Below are positions 12,304 to 25,035 of a stretch of 64,000 nucleotides of DNA, piece after piece; within the stretch, counting starts at the first letter, position 1, and each line of letters starts with the position of its first letter. Position numbers and translations under genes: made by a program. Source of the DNA: Usnea hakonensis. Its lineage: Eukaryota > Ascomycota > Lecanoromycetes > Lecanorales > Parmeliaceae. Under the pieces are notes generated by a model that made no database searches, had not been told where the DNA came from, and worked only from the letters and a program-made list of their open reading frames with translations. The stretch lies in NCBI GenBank assembly GCA_013423325.1, contig BLJB01000151.1, forward strand, positions 1-64,000. Direction: 5' to 3'.

Positions 12304-14414
12304 AACGTTTGTTATGAGATGGACTACTTCATTCTCGCCACGACGGTCCCACTGGGCAAATCAACTTCTAGAGTGATTATGTTTAGTAGTCCAGCGAATC
12401 GAGTTGCTAATACCTAGCATGTCCAAATGATAGCCTAAATCCTCTCTTTTCAAACCACCTGGAGTACCCAACATTCCAGAATACTCGAAAATCCAACTAA
12501 CAATCCGGTCCGCCATCCCCGAATCCTTCTCTCCCTTCCCCCGTAATCCTACCGCGCGCACTTACTCATCCCCCCCCCTTCCTTCCCTCCCCCACTTCTC
12601 AACCACCACGCAATCCTACCCAATAGAAAAGGGAAAAAGACGCGATAGGAGCGCATCCCACACTAACACACTTTTCTTTTCCTCCCAACAACCTGGGACA
12701 ACCATAGCCTCGGGTCCTGGACACGTGCAGATGCCGCACTAATACAACCCTGCACATGCGGACCAGGATATTCAAGGGTAGATACTTGGGTGGGGTTATT
12801 GGAAGAGAGTAAAAGTGGGACCACTGGCTTTAGGTCATAGGTCTTGTACTTTTTCGTGTTGTGGAATTCGGAATTGGGCGAGCGAAACTTCTTGAGCGAG
12901 AACCGGGAGGATTTTGCCGCGGTGGGTCCAGGACACATGCTTGTGGGAGTCCAGGGGCTGAATTAGCACGTCAAAACGTACATTTAGCCTTGTTCGGAGC
13001 TAGAGGCTGTTCGATTTTCTCTGAAGAAGATCTGCAGTGTCAGAAATGCTTGTTCTGAGCTTAGCCCTGTTCTGGCACTGGCACTAATGCAGGATACTTG
13101 TCTAGGAAGGTGTGTGACAGATTGATTTCTTGGGAGTAGATGGGTGTTTGGGGACCGTTGCCAGTTGCAGGGTTGATTGGCCAATAAGAGAGAAATTTGG
13201 GATGAGGCGGGTCGTTTCAACGTACCGGATAGGGCCATCGGTCATCGGAGCGAAAAAGAGGAGATTTGAGGCGGGACGGATATACCTCCTGATTTTAGGC
13301 GAGGAAAATCGGCTATTCCGCCCATCCTAAAATTCGCGCCGTTAGGTTTGTGGAATTATATGGCTTGCGCAACCTTGAGCGAAAGAACGTGGGGTTGACC
13401 TTTTGTTTAGGTACTGTCCTGCAGAATGTCGAATTATAGATTTGGAATGTGCCGCCGTTGAGATCCTGCGAGTTCTATTCTGCTGTGAGGTTTTGATTAT
13501 TTGTCATTGTCGCGGAAAGTGGTTGGACCGAATGTAGTGACGGCACGTTGTGGTTTCAACAGAAGAGGGGTTCTGTTGATTGCACCAATTGAGCGTTGAT
13601 ATGGCTCAGACTGGAGGGATGGCTGAGCCATTGTAAGTTCAGCTCTTGTCTTACTAAGCCGGCTACAAGCTGGGTACAAGCTGGGTACATGCGGTTGATT
13701 TGGAATTTAAGCGCTACAAACCTTTTGATTGTGACATTGCTCCGCAGGAATTTCCGGCTTTTGACTAGTTCTGAGGTCAGCACATTGGGGTTTTAAATGA
13801 CGGGACCCGTCTGCTCAGTCAATCACGTCCTGTTTCGGTGAGTATTGGACGAGGTCTGACAAATATGTCTGCTCAGGCTGCTTGCTAACCCAGGTAAACA
13901 TCGTTGACAACGGATATGTAGGACATGATACGCCCGGGTCTTTTGGCAGACAGAGTTGCCGACTTGCTTTTTGTCGTTTGCAGAGTTGCCTCTTTCCTGC
14001 AGCGTATTATGAAGTAAATGGTGAAGGTGGTGTGGTTGATGGAAGCGAGGAAGATACTGGGAGGGTACAGATATTTTGTATGTGTCACCTGTAGTGGTAG
14101 AGTCAGTTGACGCACGCGAGCGGAGTATGTCGCGAGAAATGGCGCTATGTAAACTTGATCAAAGATCATTCCAAAAGCCTTGCTTCGAGTTCAGCACTTG
14201 AGCAACCATTGATAAAGTCTGGTCGGTGCGTTTCTATCTCCCGCTTTACCTACCTAGAATACTCTGAAGAACCTTCTATCCTTTCATTCCTCTTCGAGTA
14301 TCTGACCACGTCGTCTCTAGTCGAACTTGGAGTAGGAGTCCACGGCCTCAGGTTCTGTGACTGGTCTTGAGAAGTTGGGCTTTTGATCAGACAACAGCCT
14401 TTGGACTTGTTGGG
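12304..14414. other. Intergenic region, nothing recognised
   Basis: Contains pyrimidine-rich stretches (about 12560-12600) and a small local repeat of AAGCTGGGTACA at about 13665-13690. Open frames are short and lack splice or codon evidence. Confidence 0.4.
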
Positions 14415-14468
14415 GTGAGACTCTCCGACTTACACTTTTCCGTTCCTGCTGACGGCTGCTAAAATAGC

Positions 14469-14690
14469 ATGGCCAACCAACATCCTCCGTCTCAGCCTCC
14501 ACCTCCACTGACGACGACAGTAACGCTTGCAACGCCCAGACGCCATTCGAAGGCGCAACTGAATACTTGGCGACATACCACTGAGAGACACGAACAAATT
14601 GCGTTGTCACAGAAGACATTGAAGCCAAAGGGCGAGATGAAACGGTGGCTCGAGAGAGTTGAAATGATGATTGAAGGGATTGAGAAGTAA
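14469..14690 (+). CDS. THEQ-motif mini-protein, copy 1 (divergent)
   Basis: A 73-aa protein of unknown function. The N terminus is Pro/Thr-rich (QHPPSQPPPPL), followed by the family core SKAQLNTWRHTTERHEQIAL and a basic/acidic helix ending MIEGIEK. THEQ has become RHEQ and the T-S-R-S block is changed (KTLKPKGE), so this is the most divergent of the eight. Unlike the others, the ATG lies just after a probable intron (about 14415-14467; GTGAGA, GCTGAC, AATAG). The start-proximal intron is therefore kept, but it now lies in the 5' UTR. The start used is the only upstream ATG in frame. Confidence 0.65.
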   Translation: MANQHPPSQPPPPLTTTVTLATPRRHSKAQLNTWRHTTERHEQIALSQKTLKPKGEMKRWLERVEMMIEGIEK

Positions 14691-15014
14691 TGATTCATGA
14701 CAGACTGATGGGTGCGTGTTGGCACGGGTCAGATGCTTTGACGTAGGGGTCGGCTATGAGGGGTTGAGGCGTCATGATGAGGACTGGAGGTAATATCGAG
14801 ATAGTGAAGTGTGTAGAAAGTATGGTATTGACTTGAGAGAAATTGATGCGAGTGCTCGGAATGCCAAGCCGCTCCTGCCGATCGCCAAGCCTCCTGCCAA
14901 GGCTGATATTGACCTAGATCCCAACCAGTACAACAGTAGATATACAGCCCCTGGAAATACCTTCCTTCAAACCCATCTCCGGGATGCTGCATCTCGCTTC
15001 TCGACTTTCGCGAC
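14691..15014. other. Gap between two convergent genes
   Basis: Probably 3' UTR of both the mini-protein gene and the secreted-protein gene on the other strand. No other feature seen. Confidence 0.4.
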
Positions 15015-16049
15015 TCATGCCAGAATCGAGGTCCCTTCCGTGTTTCCATACAACCAGCCCCTTCCCACTTCCTCATCATTCACAAATAAGATGAACCTTA
15101 CATCTTCAAAGCGGTCTTCCACATACATATAGACTGTCAGTGTCGCCAGCGTCGTGATCATGTGCCTATACTCCATATGCGGCCACGCTCTGGAATTAGT
15201 AGAGTCCCAGCGTAGGAAGGTATGTGATGCGTCGTCCTTGATGACCCCAGGTTTATTTACATATCCTTGCTGAGTCTGTGCTGATAGGTACACTATCGCC
15301 ATGTTCACAACACGGAAGATGTTGTCGACATTTATCGGTCTGCTCTCCCACTTGACTTCGACCCTCAAATTCATACCATCTACTTTGCCAGCATCAAGAG
15401 AGATGGAGCCGTTTGCTGCAGTGGTAGCATTGAGCATCGCGACTGGAGGTGGCACCGGATGCGTTGGAGAAGTGAGCCCAACAGACTTTTCGGTGTAATT
15501 ACCGCTGCCAAGCTGCAGAGATGTTTCGCCGATGATTGATACATAGCCTATGAGATGACGCGTCCCACCAACGATTGGACTCCAATACAGGCTCAACACG
15601 CACGCTCTAAAGCCATGAAAGTAGGACTCTTGGATAGCTGAATACAGACCCCAGATCGCATAGCGATATTGCAGAACTGAAGGGTTACCGGTTGCGTGTA
15701 TGCGGATGGTCACGGCTCCGTAGTGGGCCCACGAGTAATCTGCTTCCGAGCTCAATATTGATGTCCAGCCTTTGGTTGAGAGATCCATTAGAGCCAGTAC
15801 CGTAGTCACGTATGCCGACTTCTTGTCAAGAAACAGCTCGGCGAATTTTGAGGTGTATGAGAATCGTGGATCTGTGCTTATTGCTGTAACACTTCTGTTT
15901 AGGCTACGTGCAACGTCTACCCCAGCTGTTGATAGGTTTCCAGGAGACGATGACTTTTCGGCTTGGCTGAGGAGACGATCTGGAGGGACAGCGGCGGCTG
16001 AATGCACTATGGCCAAGCCAAGGAGGCTTATGAAATGAGAAAGCAGCAT
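15015..16049 (-). CDS. Secreted orphan protein, 344 aa
   Basis: Single uninterrupted frame with an ATG start. The first ~20 residues (LLSHFISLLGLAIVHSAAA) form a classical signal peptide with likely cleavage after AAA. The mature protein has no membrane span, contains several N-glycosylation sites (NLS, NRS, NYT, NAT, NGS) and alternating hydrophobic strands, and ends in ..FVNDEEVGRGWLYGN... It has few cysteines, so it is not a typical small Cys-rich effector. I do not recognise a domain; it belongs to the large class of fungal secreted hypotheticals. Likely extracellular or cell-wall associated. It converges on the mini-protein gene at 14.5 kb. Confidence 0.75.
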   Translation of the reverse strand: MLLSHFISLLGLAIVHSAAAVPPDRLLSQAEKSSSPGNLSTAGVDVARSLNRSVTAISTDPRFSYTSKFAELFLDKKSAYVTTVLALMDLSTKGWTSILSSEADYSWAHYGAVTIRIHATGNPSVLQYRYAIWGLYSAIQESYFHGFRACVLSLYWSPIVGGTRHLIGYVSIIGETSLQLGSGNYTEKSVGLTSPTHPVPPPVAMLNATTAANGSISLDAGKVDGMNLRVEVKWESRPINVDNIFRVVNMAIVYLSAQTQQGYVNKPGVIKDDASHTFLRWDSTNSRAWPHMEYRHMITTLATLTVYMYVEDRFEDVRFILFVNDEEVGRGWLYGNTEGTSILA

Positions 16050-19000
16050 GATGAGTCATATAGATGTCTACAACTGAGTATCGTAGAATCTTACAATTTT
16101 TTCGAAAAAAGGATACCTGCTTGAGTTGGGATCGACAAAGGCGTCCTGGCAAATAACGGGGAAAGAGACCAGGACCAGATCTATCGGAAGCGGACTGGAA
16201 CACTGCTTTTGAGTGTGGCGAAGTAGAAAATGAAGTTCTTTCCGCTGAAACATGGTGGACTTAGCAGAAGCGATGCGCGACAAGCGATTAGCGAGCGCGC
16301 GTTCTGCATTGATCCGACGATCTCTTGAGATCAAAGCTCAGCTGATAGAAGCGCCTACAAGCGATCTAGGAGTCAGGTCTATAATTGGCGGGGACTGCCA
16401 TGCTGAGGTCCGCTTCAAACCATGGCGAACAACTTCGCTTTTGCGACCCTGGAATTTCAAATCTCGTTGGCAGGTTCTTCCAAACGAATGATACGATTTC
16501 TTGGGAACGAATATTGTGGCTCTTGACGCCATACTATCGTTGTAAATTCCGGAGTGGCCAGGATCAAGCGAACTGGTCGGAACATTTGATCGCCGGTAGA
16601 GCTTGGATTGGACATGGTGTCTAGACTTCATGTTACCTAGCTGGCTTCTCGTACCGATACCCGAAACAGTGTAGATGCGGCTAAATCAAGGGTCTCCCTC
16701 AAGCTTTAGGGGTCTGTAGCTTGATTCGATGCCCTGCTATACTGTTTGTGAAAGCGTCTAATGAGACTCAAGACCAAAAAGCCTCGTGGGATTCTGACCC
16801 GGAATTCCTAAGACGCGTCAATCGGGCGTTCAAATAAAGTCGTAAGTTTGCGAGCTTACAGCTTGTGAAGAAGAGGCTTTGATGAGTAATCTTGCTGTCG
16901 GGTGAGGACTTTCAGACCTCACTGACTGACTCTCTAGATCACCGTGACGGCGTGGCTGTTGACATTGCATAGCGACCTGGAAGACTTCTCGGTTGAACTG
17001 CTCGAGACAGCGCACATATGATCACCTGAGCTTTGTGTTCGTTAAAGTTGCTGGGCCCGCTTTGCGTATCTTAGCTTCGGCTCCACTGGGCACCATTGCT
17101 GATGCCACTATGATACCAAGCTGCGCGAAGACTGCGATGACAGAAAAGGAATCTTCAAGGTATATTGAGGCCTTGCATCTTCAAGGAGGAACGCCTTTGA
17201 ACTCAGGTGTCTAATCAGGGTACTGTAGAAGATCGACAGAGTCGAGTGTTGCCGGAATGCTTCAAATTTGGCGTAGTCTCAACTTTGAGTTTGCCAGTTT
17301 TCTGACCTTCTGCAGCGCAATTGTTTGAGAGTGTTTGTCGCTACACCTCGAGGCGCTAAATTGTATGATGTGCGGAATGGGTGCCATCCCCGTGCCACGG
17401 CCGCTCCCACATGTACGAGTCTGGATCGGCGGTAACACGGCCGGCGGCAACGCTCTGCGAGGTGCATGATAGTGACGCCATTATATGCTCCTTTATGCCT
17501 AAATTGGACTCAAAGGGTATGGCACCTAAAGCGGGGGTGTAGGCTAGTCCTTAGAGGGAAGGTAGGCTGAACTAACGCTCGTAATATATGTCATTTGACA
17601 GGTCTCCAATCACGTCAATCATGCGGGCTCAAACGTAGTAAATTGCAATAAGAATATGATACATCATGGAAGTAGTCCGGGTTTTGGCGCGACATGTGAC
17701 TTCGGAGCAAGCTCGAGCTAGATATCCTATCTAACTGTTCCTCGTTATCTGCGTGGGTTTCTGTCCTTCGGTGACTTCACATTCCGCCAAATTTGACTTT
17801 TCCGGATAATTTGATGGTTTCTCTAGCGTAGGAATATACATCCCGAGAGGATGGATGGCTTCGGTTTTATGTCATCATGTCTGGTGGCTACTCTTGTAGT
17901 ATGAATAGCTGTTCCCTCAAGCCCAGAGCCATGACCAGTGATTGCTGTCTGAAAGTGGCATGCTCTTCGGACGTCCTCCAAGCGTCTAGCCTCTGACAGA
18001 CGCGAAGGTGTGTGTAGCATGACATGTTGGTTTCCCAAAATCTGGCTACTCTGCCGTCTTCATTCGTTGTTCTGCTGGTACCCAGGACGAGACTAATGCG
18101 AAAGTTCTTCTATGAGAGAATACTAGTCAGCAATTGTGATCTAGTCCTTATCAAGAACTTGAACGTCTTGACCCGTCCAGTGTTCTTCACAAATGTTGCC
18201 TACCGTAAGCAGCACATGCAGATCTATCTACCTGAGAAGTATGCTAAGAAACTCCGACATCCGTCAAGAGAATTTGTATCTCGAAGGAGATTTGTTGAGT
18301 CTTTCTTCGTCAGTATGACGCAGCGCTCGAGGCCGTCGAATGAGATTGATTATTCCCAACGTAGAACCTCGGGCTGCCAAGCCATATCTTCGCACTTAGT
18401 CGAGCGAGTTGCATTGACACGTGCGCTACCGCCATAATTTCTTTTCCCCATACTAGAATTCCAAATTTACTAGCTCCAAGAGCTTGTTGCTCCTTGTCGT
18501 TTCGGAATAGTGCATCAACTCTGAATGGTGGTGGAGAACCTGTCTGAATGTAGCCGATTGTTTATCTTTAATGATGGCGCCATGAACGCAAATGTTCGGC
18601 GATCACTAGATGCAGAAATCATCTGTGTTAGTGGTGGACCCTACTCAGCAGCCGAAATTTCCTCACTCTTGTACCATGATATCCCATTGACGGCATACCT
18701 GGGCCTGCATGAGGTCGTCAGATTGTGGACCATCTTTCCATTTCGGAAACATTCTACTTATAGCGGGGAAATTAAAAGGCGGTCGACCAACTTGAGAGTC
18801 ATGACAATGAACACATAGTTGTCGCCACGGAGAGACTGTGGGTAGGTGGCGAAAGCGAGATTGTCTATGTGCACGGCGGGTAGATCATCTGCGCTACTGC
18901 AGGACTAGCGTGTGACTGACAGTACATGTTGCTTCTAAACCCGGAGTAATTGACAGCTGGGAGCAATCTGAAATGTCTAGCAGTCGCGGCCATGCAATCG

Positions 19001-19493
19001 CCGGGTAATCCAGGCTTCTCATTAGCTGGTCGACCATCACGTTGCGTCAGCAATGTTTCTTAGAGTTATGGGTAATATTAGCGTCATAATGCAGGTTTGA
19101 CATGTGTAACGAGACTGAAAACTCAAATAAGACCACTCCAAAAATTGTAGCTGTTAAGTAGCGGCAGAGTTAGAATTCTGAGGGCAATTGCTCCAATGGG
19201 GATTGCTGCAGGCCTCAAGCATCGGCGTAACTCGCTCGAAGTCCCATTGATCATGGTTTGGATCGATTCAAAACGCTTGAGCAGATACGGTAACGGTGAC
19301 AGCTCCCGACCATTATATAACGGCCACATCGCTCCTCAAAGGTTGCATCTTTCGGTCATAAAATCACCAGCATTCAAAAGCCTTTTCGTGGATTTGGTCC
19401 ATAATCTCTCAAACCCGAGGTGTTCAATCTACTAAGCAGACTCTCTCTCATCTCTGGTCTGCCAACCGAAGCGAGAGTCCACCATCAGCAATC
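16050..19493. other. Intergenic region, no supported gene
   Basis: Several frames of 60-137 codons open, but they lack ATG starts (the longest, 18024-18437 +, begins with TTG) and show no recognisable motif. The last 180 bases hold the probable promoter of the next gene. Confidence 0.4.
19314..19320 (+). promoter_or_regulatory. TATA-like box of mini-protein copy 2
   Basis: TATATAA lies 174-180 bp upstream of the ATG at 19494, followed by a pyrimidine-rich leader. Similar boxes precede copies 3, 4 and 6 at comparable distances. Confidence 0.4.
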
Positions 19494-19758
19494 ATGCCGT
19501 CTGTCTCCCAGCATCAGAGTACTTCTTAAACACTGCTGATGATTGTGCTCGTACAGTCATGATGATCACACATCCAAAGTCACGGCAGAAAGTCTCGCCA
19601 GACAGGGAGGACAGTCAAAAGCACAACTTGATACCTGGCAAAGGAAGGCTCAGACGCACGAGCAAGCGGCGGTAGGACAACCGACTTCAAGGTCGAAGAC
19701 GAAGACCAAACAGTGCTTGAAACAGCTCGAACACAAGATTGATGGACCGCGGAGTTAA
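19494..19758 (+). CDS. THEQ-motif mini-protein, copy 2
   Basis: Exon 1 is only ATGCC (19494-19498). The intron is 19499-19556 (58 nt; GTCTGT donor, CTGAT branch-like, GTACAG acceptor), and exon 2 is 19557-19758. Splicing gives a 68-aa protein starting MPHDDHTSKV. The core is LARQGGQSKAQLDTW, then QTHEQAAVGQPTSRS, and the tail ends QLEHKIDG. The LARQGGQ segment is shared with copy 3. The protein is hydrophilic and basic, with no signal peptide or membrane span, so it is probably cytosolic or nuclear. Function unknown. Confidence 0.75.
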
Positions 19759-20286
19759 TGACATTATCGGGGTGACGGGAAAGACGAATGACAGAGGACG
19801 GCCGGGATTTTGAGTTTATCGAATGGCTTCAGATGTACAGTCCCTTGGCAGAATCCCGATGATAGAATGGCAGAGCTTAGTGAGCTCCGTTGTGGTCTTT
19901 TCCGTACTAAGTTTTGGGTCACTAACCTAAGACGCATGACTTAGAACATACTCTAATAAAAATGTTCATGAACTTGCTTAAGAGTTTCTGCTCTAGATCT
20001 GCTCGAAAACTTTGGATCTGATCCATGAGTATGCCGACGCTGTGCCCATGTTGATGACGACAAAGCACGGTAGCCAGGAGACTACTCCAACATGTGTCAT
20101 CTCTCTCTCCATTATACCCATCCTTGTGGCATCGACAGCTACTTCTTATAAGTGCCACTGCTTCTTCTGAATTTGACATATAGGAAGGCTTGTGTTTACG
20201 CGTGACGAGTAAACGAGATGTAATCGAGGCAACCGACGAGGAGGGATAGTCGTCAGCGCAGGATCTTGGCAGCGCTCAGCCCCGGG

Positions 20287-20385
<99 letters not shown>

Positions 20386-22816
20386 GTATAGACCTACATA
20401 TGTATTCCGTGAACACATGGCCATGCATCACAGATCACACGTCGCCATCGCTCGGCGCCTGCCTCCGCAAATTCGATATAGATCTTCCCCTTCTCTGAAA
20501 TTTTCAAAAATTCCTCTTCATGTGTCCACTAGTACCATATACTCTCCATATGCTGTGGTCCGAATGTGCGGTGGTTGCCTGGGTTTTCGCTCTCTCCACG
20601 AGGCCATGCCCTTTGGCTCTTGGAGATCAACTTGTTGAACAGTGCTAGTCCTGTGTATGGTGCTGAAAGTCATCTTGACTTGACGAGTCATCGAGATTTC
20701 ATGATTGAGGGCTATTCTTTTGCCGTGCCATCCCGCTCATACTATTAGGCTCCAGTGCTGCCAGTATGCGTATTGTTTTTTTGCTTTCCATGCCTTATGT
20801 GCAACTGAAAATTGAGCGCTGCAAGCGTTGTTCATGTCGTTGTGAGCAGTGGAGGAGGTTGAGAAGAGAAAAAGCCTCCGAATATGTCCCGAAGGTGTCT
20901 GGCCTTTGGGAGGTCTAACAACAGTCCATCAGCGGAGAAGCTGTCGAGTCTTCGCCTTTCGTCCGCGAAGATTAGTTTCGGAACACTGGTGGAGATTGTT
21001 CTTAAAGAGGTCTGTTCGGCGATATTTGACAGATGAGAACTCCATCTGATTCTCATTTGGAATGGTGATTTTTATGCAGAAGGGCCTTAAAATGACGTGG
21101 TATTGTTTGCTCAGTTCACCACAAAAAATACGGTCTCTAGCGGTATAAATCAACCCACTACTCCATCCAGTCTACTAATAAATATCCTAGTCTATCAATC
21201 CTAGAAGATGAAACCTTACAATCTTATAATGGCCTGCGTTTTAGATTTGTAAATCCGAAGAGTCTCTCTTTCTGACCATCATGCCAACTTGACCGCCGAC
21301 TTAGAACACCATCTTCCTATTCACTGTTCCATTGTGGGACTTTAGCAAGGTACTTGGCGCTCACTCAGATCAATATTGGCGTAATAGGTGATTGTCTTAA
21401 TCGATTGGTATGAAGTGCATACGCTAATGCAATGCTGGTACGCATTATCCATATTCGGCCAATCATCAATTATTGCCGCATTGAATATCATTTTGGGGAA
21501 AGTTAAGGGTCAATTATTGGCTGAACGGTCGAGCATCTATGCGCGGGCTTAAAAGCCCGTTTCGACTTACCTAGCACCATGGCATGATCTACCTCTATAA
21601 TACTGACCCCATTCCCTGATCCCACGTGAATGATTTACATCCTCCTGGCGATCCTTCAGGCTTTCTCCCGACTTGATTGAAATTTCTGCGTTCCTGATGA
21701 GCTCTTCACGGTGGCGAGCCTTTCAGCTCTCAATGTATCACACACTATTAGCTTCAACTTAATAGTCGCAATACCTTCGGTCTAGACCCCTTTCCCGGTC
21801 AACGTTCGTTTTGACTTGTACTCTTGAGCATTAGCTTGGATGACTAGGTAAGGCTGCGAGGCGTTTACTTTCGCAATCTGCCCATGATGAGATCCCTTTC
21901 TCATTTTTCTCTTTCTGACAACCACATCATCGCTGACAAGTTTTCTTCTAATCAGTCACACCTCCTAACTCATCTCACTGCTCGATTGAATGGGACGCGG
22001 CGGTTAAAGATTGGCTGTGAGGCAACCATACCAGCTTTGTGACATACGGGGAGCACTCGGCAAGGCTGGAGACTTTGCATGAATCAATTCATACTCTCTA
22101 AAATGACAATGAGAGCCCCAAATCTTGTGTCACTGTTGGGTAGTCCGCCTACCAACCTTGCTGTTGTGTAATGGTGGAATGGGCGACCCAAGACACCTGC
22201 CCTGAACAAGATGAGAGATTCGTCATGGCAAGCATACAACATCAAAGATTTGGAACCACGATACAACCGTCAGTGCTTTGGCCCCTGATCCCTCTATCAT
22301 CACGGTGCATCTGGCACCAGCTGAACAGCGTGTGGACTGGGTACAGTCTAATACGGTCTTAAGGATTGCCAAAGTTAAAACATTGGACTGCGTCTGTCGG
22401 CTTCTGACCACGGCATAGCCACCTAAAGTCCTCCCGCACGCCAATCCGCCGATCTTTCCCTTTCCCTCAACGCTCCTCATCCCACCAAGACTTGTCGCGC
22501 TTTGGAGTTTGATAAAAGCTGATTGCTTAATACCTGTGGGTCCTCCGCGTCGATCATCTCATACATCAACCTTACATCGGTCAGATTTACCAGCGTCTGG
22601 CGCCTTCAGACATTGGATTCCATATTGGGTCTCACACTCAACAGGCCGAGTCGCTTTCAGCGTGCTTTGATCATCCTCTTGCATAATAGTGTCAACGGTT
22701 GCAGATTCACCTTTTTCCTCCATCGCCAACTACCCGTCATTATACGGCTTCCTAGACGCATCCTACGAACGATTCGACCATTGCCGTTGCATTCTCCTCC
22801 GTGCCGGTCAATCAAC
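19759..22816. other. Intergenic region around the poly-G tract
   Basis: Apart from the G run at 20290-20384 I see only short frames. The last ~200 bases are pyrimidine-rich and probably the promoter/5' UTR of the next C2H2 gene. Confidence 0.4.
20290..20384. repeat. Uninterrupted run of 95 G
   Basis: From 20290 to 20384 every base is G, preceded by CCCCGGGGGAG. The tract can form many G-quadruplexes. It is so long and pure that an assembly or sequencing artefact must be considered. Its complement gives a meaningless poly-proline frame, which I do not annotate. Confidence 0.9.
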
Positions 22817-24378
22817 ATGAATAAAGAGCCCCTCGAAAAGACCCAAGATGCGATAAGGTGAGATGACTTAGAAGCCTAGAATCCAGAGCAAAACTGATTG
22901 ATAAATTGTAGCGCGCCAGAGAGATTGCATGAATCACTTGTTGCGGTTAAGCCACAGGAATACTCTCAACAAGACTTCAGTGTCGAACATCCTCTGTTAC
23001 AGTCGTTTCAAATCTCAAACTCAGACGAATCCTGGGCATCCGACTTCGAGCTGTCTTCTATCGAAGGGTGGAATGATTTCGACGACATTGAACCTCATGT
23101 GTCGAACGCCAATTATGGAGATGGAAAAATTGATCAACTGGAGCCTTCAACTTTAGGCGAGTTTGAGGAGATAGAACATGTTGATCCTAGTAGTGTGCAT
23201 GGACATGGTGGCCTACCACATGAACCAATGTACCCCGAAATCCTTCGATCTGGAATCTCAATGGATACCTCTCGGGTCCCTTTGGACGTGCAAACCCAAT
23301 GTCGCCCCTGTCAAGGGTTGAACGACACGTCCACGGGCCCCTCTGAGACGGTTGGTGCAGTGTCTGTGCCAGGACTTCCGACTGACCCTGGAAGACCAGA
23401 GAATGGCCCGGGTCTTCCAATACCTTGTGTTGTTGTCTCAGATCCCACTGTGAACACTCATGGTATTCGAAGCGAAATTGCCGTACCCGCACTGCACACC
23501 AACATCCCGTCGCCAACACGCCTCTATGACGGAACGCAAACTCTTGACCAGAATTTGCGTCAGGCTTTAGCTTCAGGCGAAAGTACCAGAAATCCTTCAG
23601 ATAATAGTCGATACCTTCCAAACAACTATCAGATTGCATACACTCTAGGCAATGGAGATCAACCCCAGTTTGAAACTCCCATAGCCGAAAGTGTGAGCGA
23701 CTTCTACGCCGATGCTGATCGGACGTACTCGATCATGCGGCTTTCTCCAAAATCGATAAAAACTTTGGGTTCAGTATGCGTGGCGTGACAGGAAGCATCC
23801 CTACATCTCAGACGTCAATCAGACTTCCACCAGGATTGAGACATTACCGAAGCTCGTCAAGTAATGCGTCATCTTGCTCAATTCCTCGAAGTAGCTTACA
23901 AACCTCTCTGTATTCTACATCGCCGTCCTCATTCGAAGAAACATCCGAGAGTCAGCAAGTCCGCGGCCACTTGATCAGAGACCGCCCGCCTTCGAACCCA
24001 GCTAGACTGCCATCCGTCTGTCCTACCGATTCTTCCTCTCTTACCTCTCTTTCGCTACCCAATGCGCCAGATGAAGCCGAAAAATCGTGCCGCTGCCTAC
24101 TCTGTCCCGACAAAACTTTCACGGACAAATCGAATTTAAAGCGACATGAGCGTGACATACATAATGATATGGCCCGGCTTCCTTGTCTTAAAGAAGGATG
24201 CGACGCTTCCTTCGCTCCTGGTCGCAAAGACAACCGGCTAAAACATGTCAGAGCTAAACATCCGGACTACTATTTGCCTGCTCCATCCAGGAAGCGGAAA
24301 CGAGAGGCTGATAGCGATTTGGAGTCGGGCTCAACTAATATGCAGATTTTGAATCAGGGACCGCAGAATAATGGCTAG
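22817..24378 (+). CDS. C2H2 zinc-finger protein, three exons, 485 aa
   Basis: Exons 22817-22857, 22912-23724 and 23775-24378. Intron 1 is 54 nt (GTGAGA, CTGATTG, TTGTAG, phase 2) and intron 2 is 50 nt (GTACTC, TTCAG, phase 2). Both junctions restore the long frames, giving a start MNKEPLEKTQDAIS-APERL. The first ~380 residues are acidic then Ser/Pro-rich and poorly ordered, as in activation regions. Two C2H2 fingers close the protein: CRCLLC..H..H at about residues 392-414, and CLKEGC..GRKDN..H..H at about 422-447. A basic RKRKRE nuclear-localisation-like stretch follows. It is probably a sequence-specific transcription regulator; target unknown. Its first exon (41 nt, MN-E/K start) resembles that of the gene at 29.2 kb. 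Mini-protein copy 3 starts 658 bp downstream in the same orientation. Confidence 0.85.
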
Positions 24379-25035
24379 CGCCTATTCGGACGTGAGTGAA
24401 TTGTGAGGGTGGTAGAAAACGTTTGAGCAATGATACCCTCTGGTGCTATGCCTTCGACTGATTTTGAGTTGTGAGCTTTGCGACGTTACTTTACATTCGG
24501 ACAATCTGGGCCTTGAATCCCATCATGATTCTGCAGAGCATGCTGTTCACCTATGTCGTTGCTCTTCCCTCTTATTTTTGAACGACATGATCAAGTGTGT
24601 GACGGCACAGCCCAGGGCTCATAGCTATGGGAATTAACATGCCGTCTACTAGGAACACCGGACTATGGCTACCACGCCCAGAGAGCCCGAAGGGCACACC
24701 GGTCTTTCAGGGGCTTTCAGGGCTCACAGGGCTCACACACAGGCCTCAGAGGACTCGAAGGACGCATGAAGGACACAAAGGACTGGAGCACCCCATATAA
24801 AGCTTGTTGCATGCCTTTTCAAAATCCAATTCCGTTCACCATCCACGATCCTCCAACCAGGTCATACTTACGCAACACTCTTTCTCCTTACACTTCAACA
24901 TCATTGCTCTTAACCGCCCAGTCAATCAAGTCTCCCAAGCCCAAAGTTCCCCAAAAACCACTACGAGCACCTCCGAAACAAGACCCTACCAAACACCACT
25001 GCCACACGAACCCTGAACGAACATATCAAGCAATC
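24379..25035 (+). other. 3' region of C2H2 gene and promoter of mini-protein copy 3
   Basis: Contains short direct repeats of GGGCTCACA at about 24715-24745 and the TATA-like box listed separately. No further coding sequence. Confidence 0.4.
24796..24802 (+). promoter_or_regulatory. TATA-like box of mini-protein copy 3
   Basis: TATAAAG lies 240 bp before the ATG at 25036. Position and context (GGACTCGA a little upstream, C/A-rich leader downstream) resemble those of copy 4. Confidence 0.45.

Noticed and set aside
18024..18437. 137-codon plus-strand frame
   Set aside because: Opens at TTG, no motif, no neighbouring exon; treated as chance.
20146..20424. Minus-strand frame with a long poly-proline stretch
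   Set aside because: It is only the translation of the 95-G run read on the other strand; flanks lack coding character.
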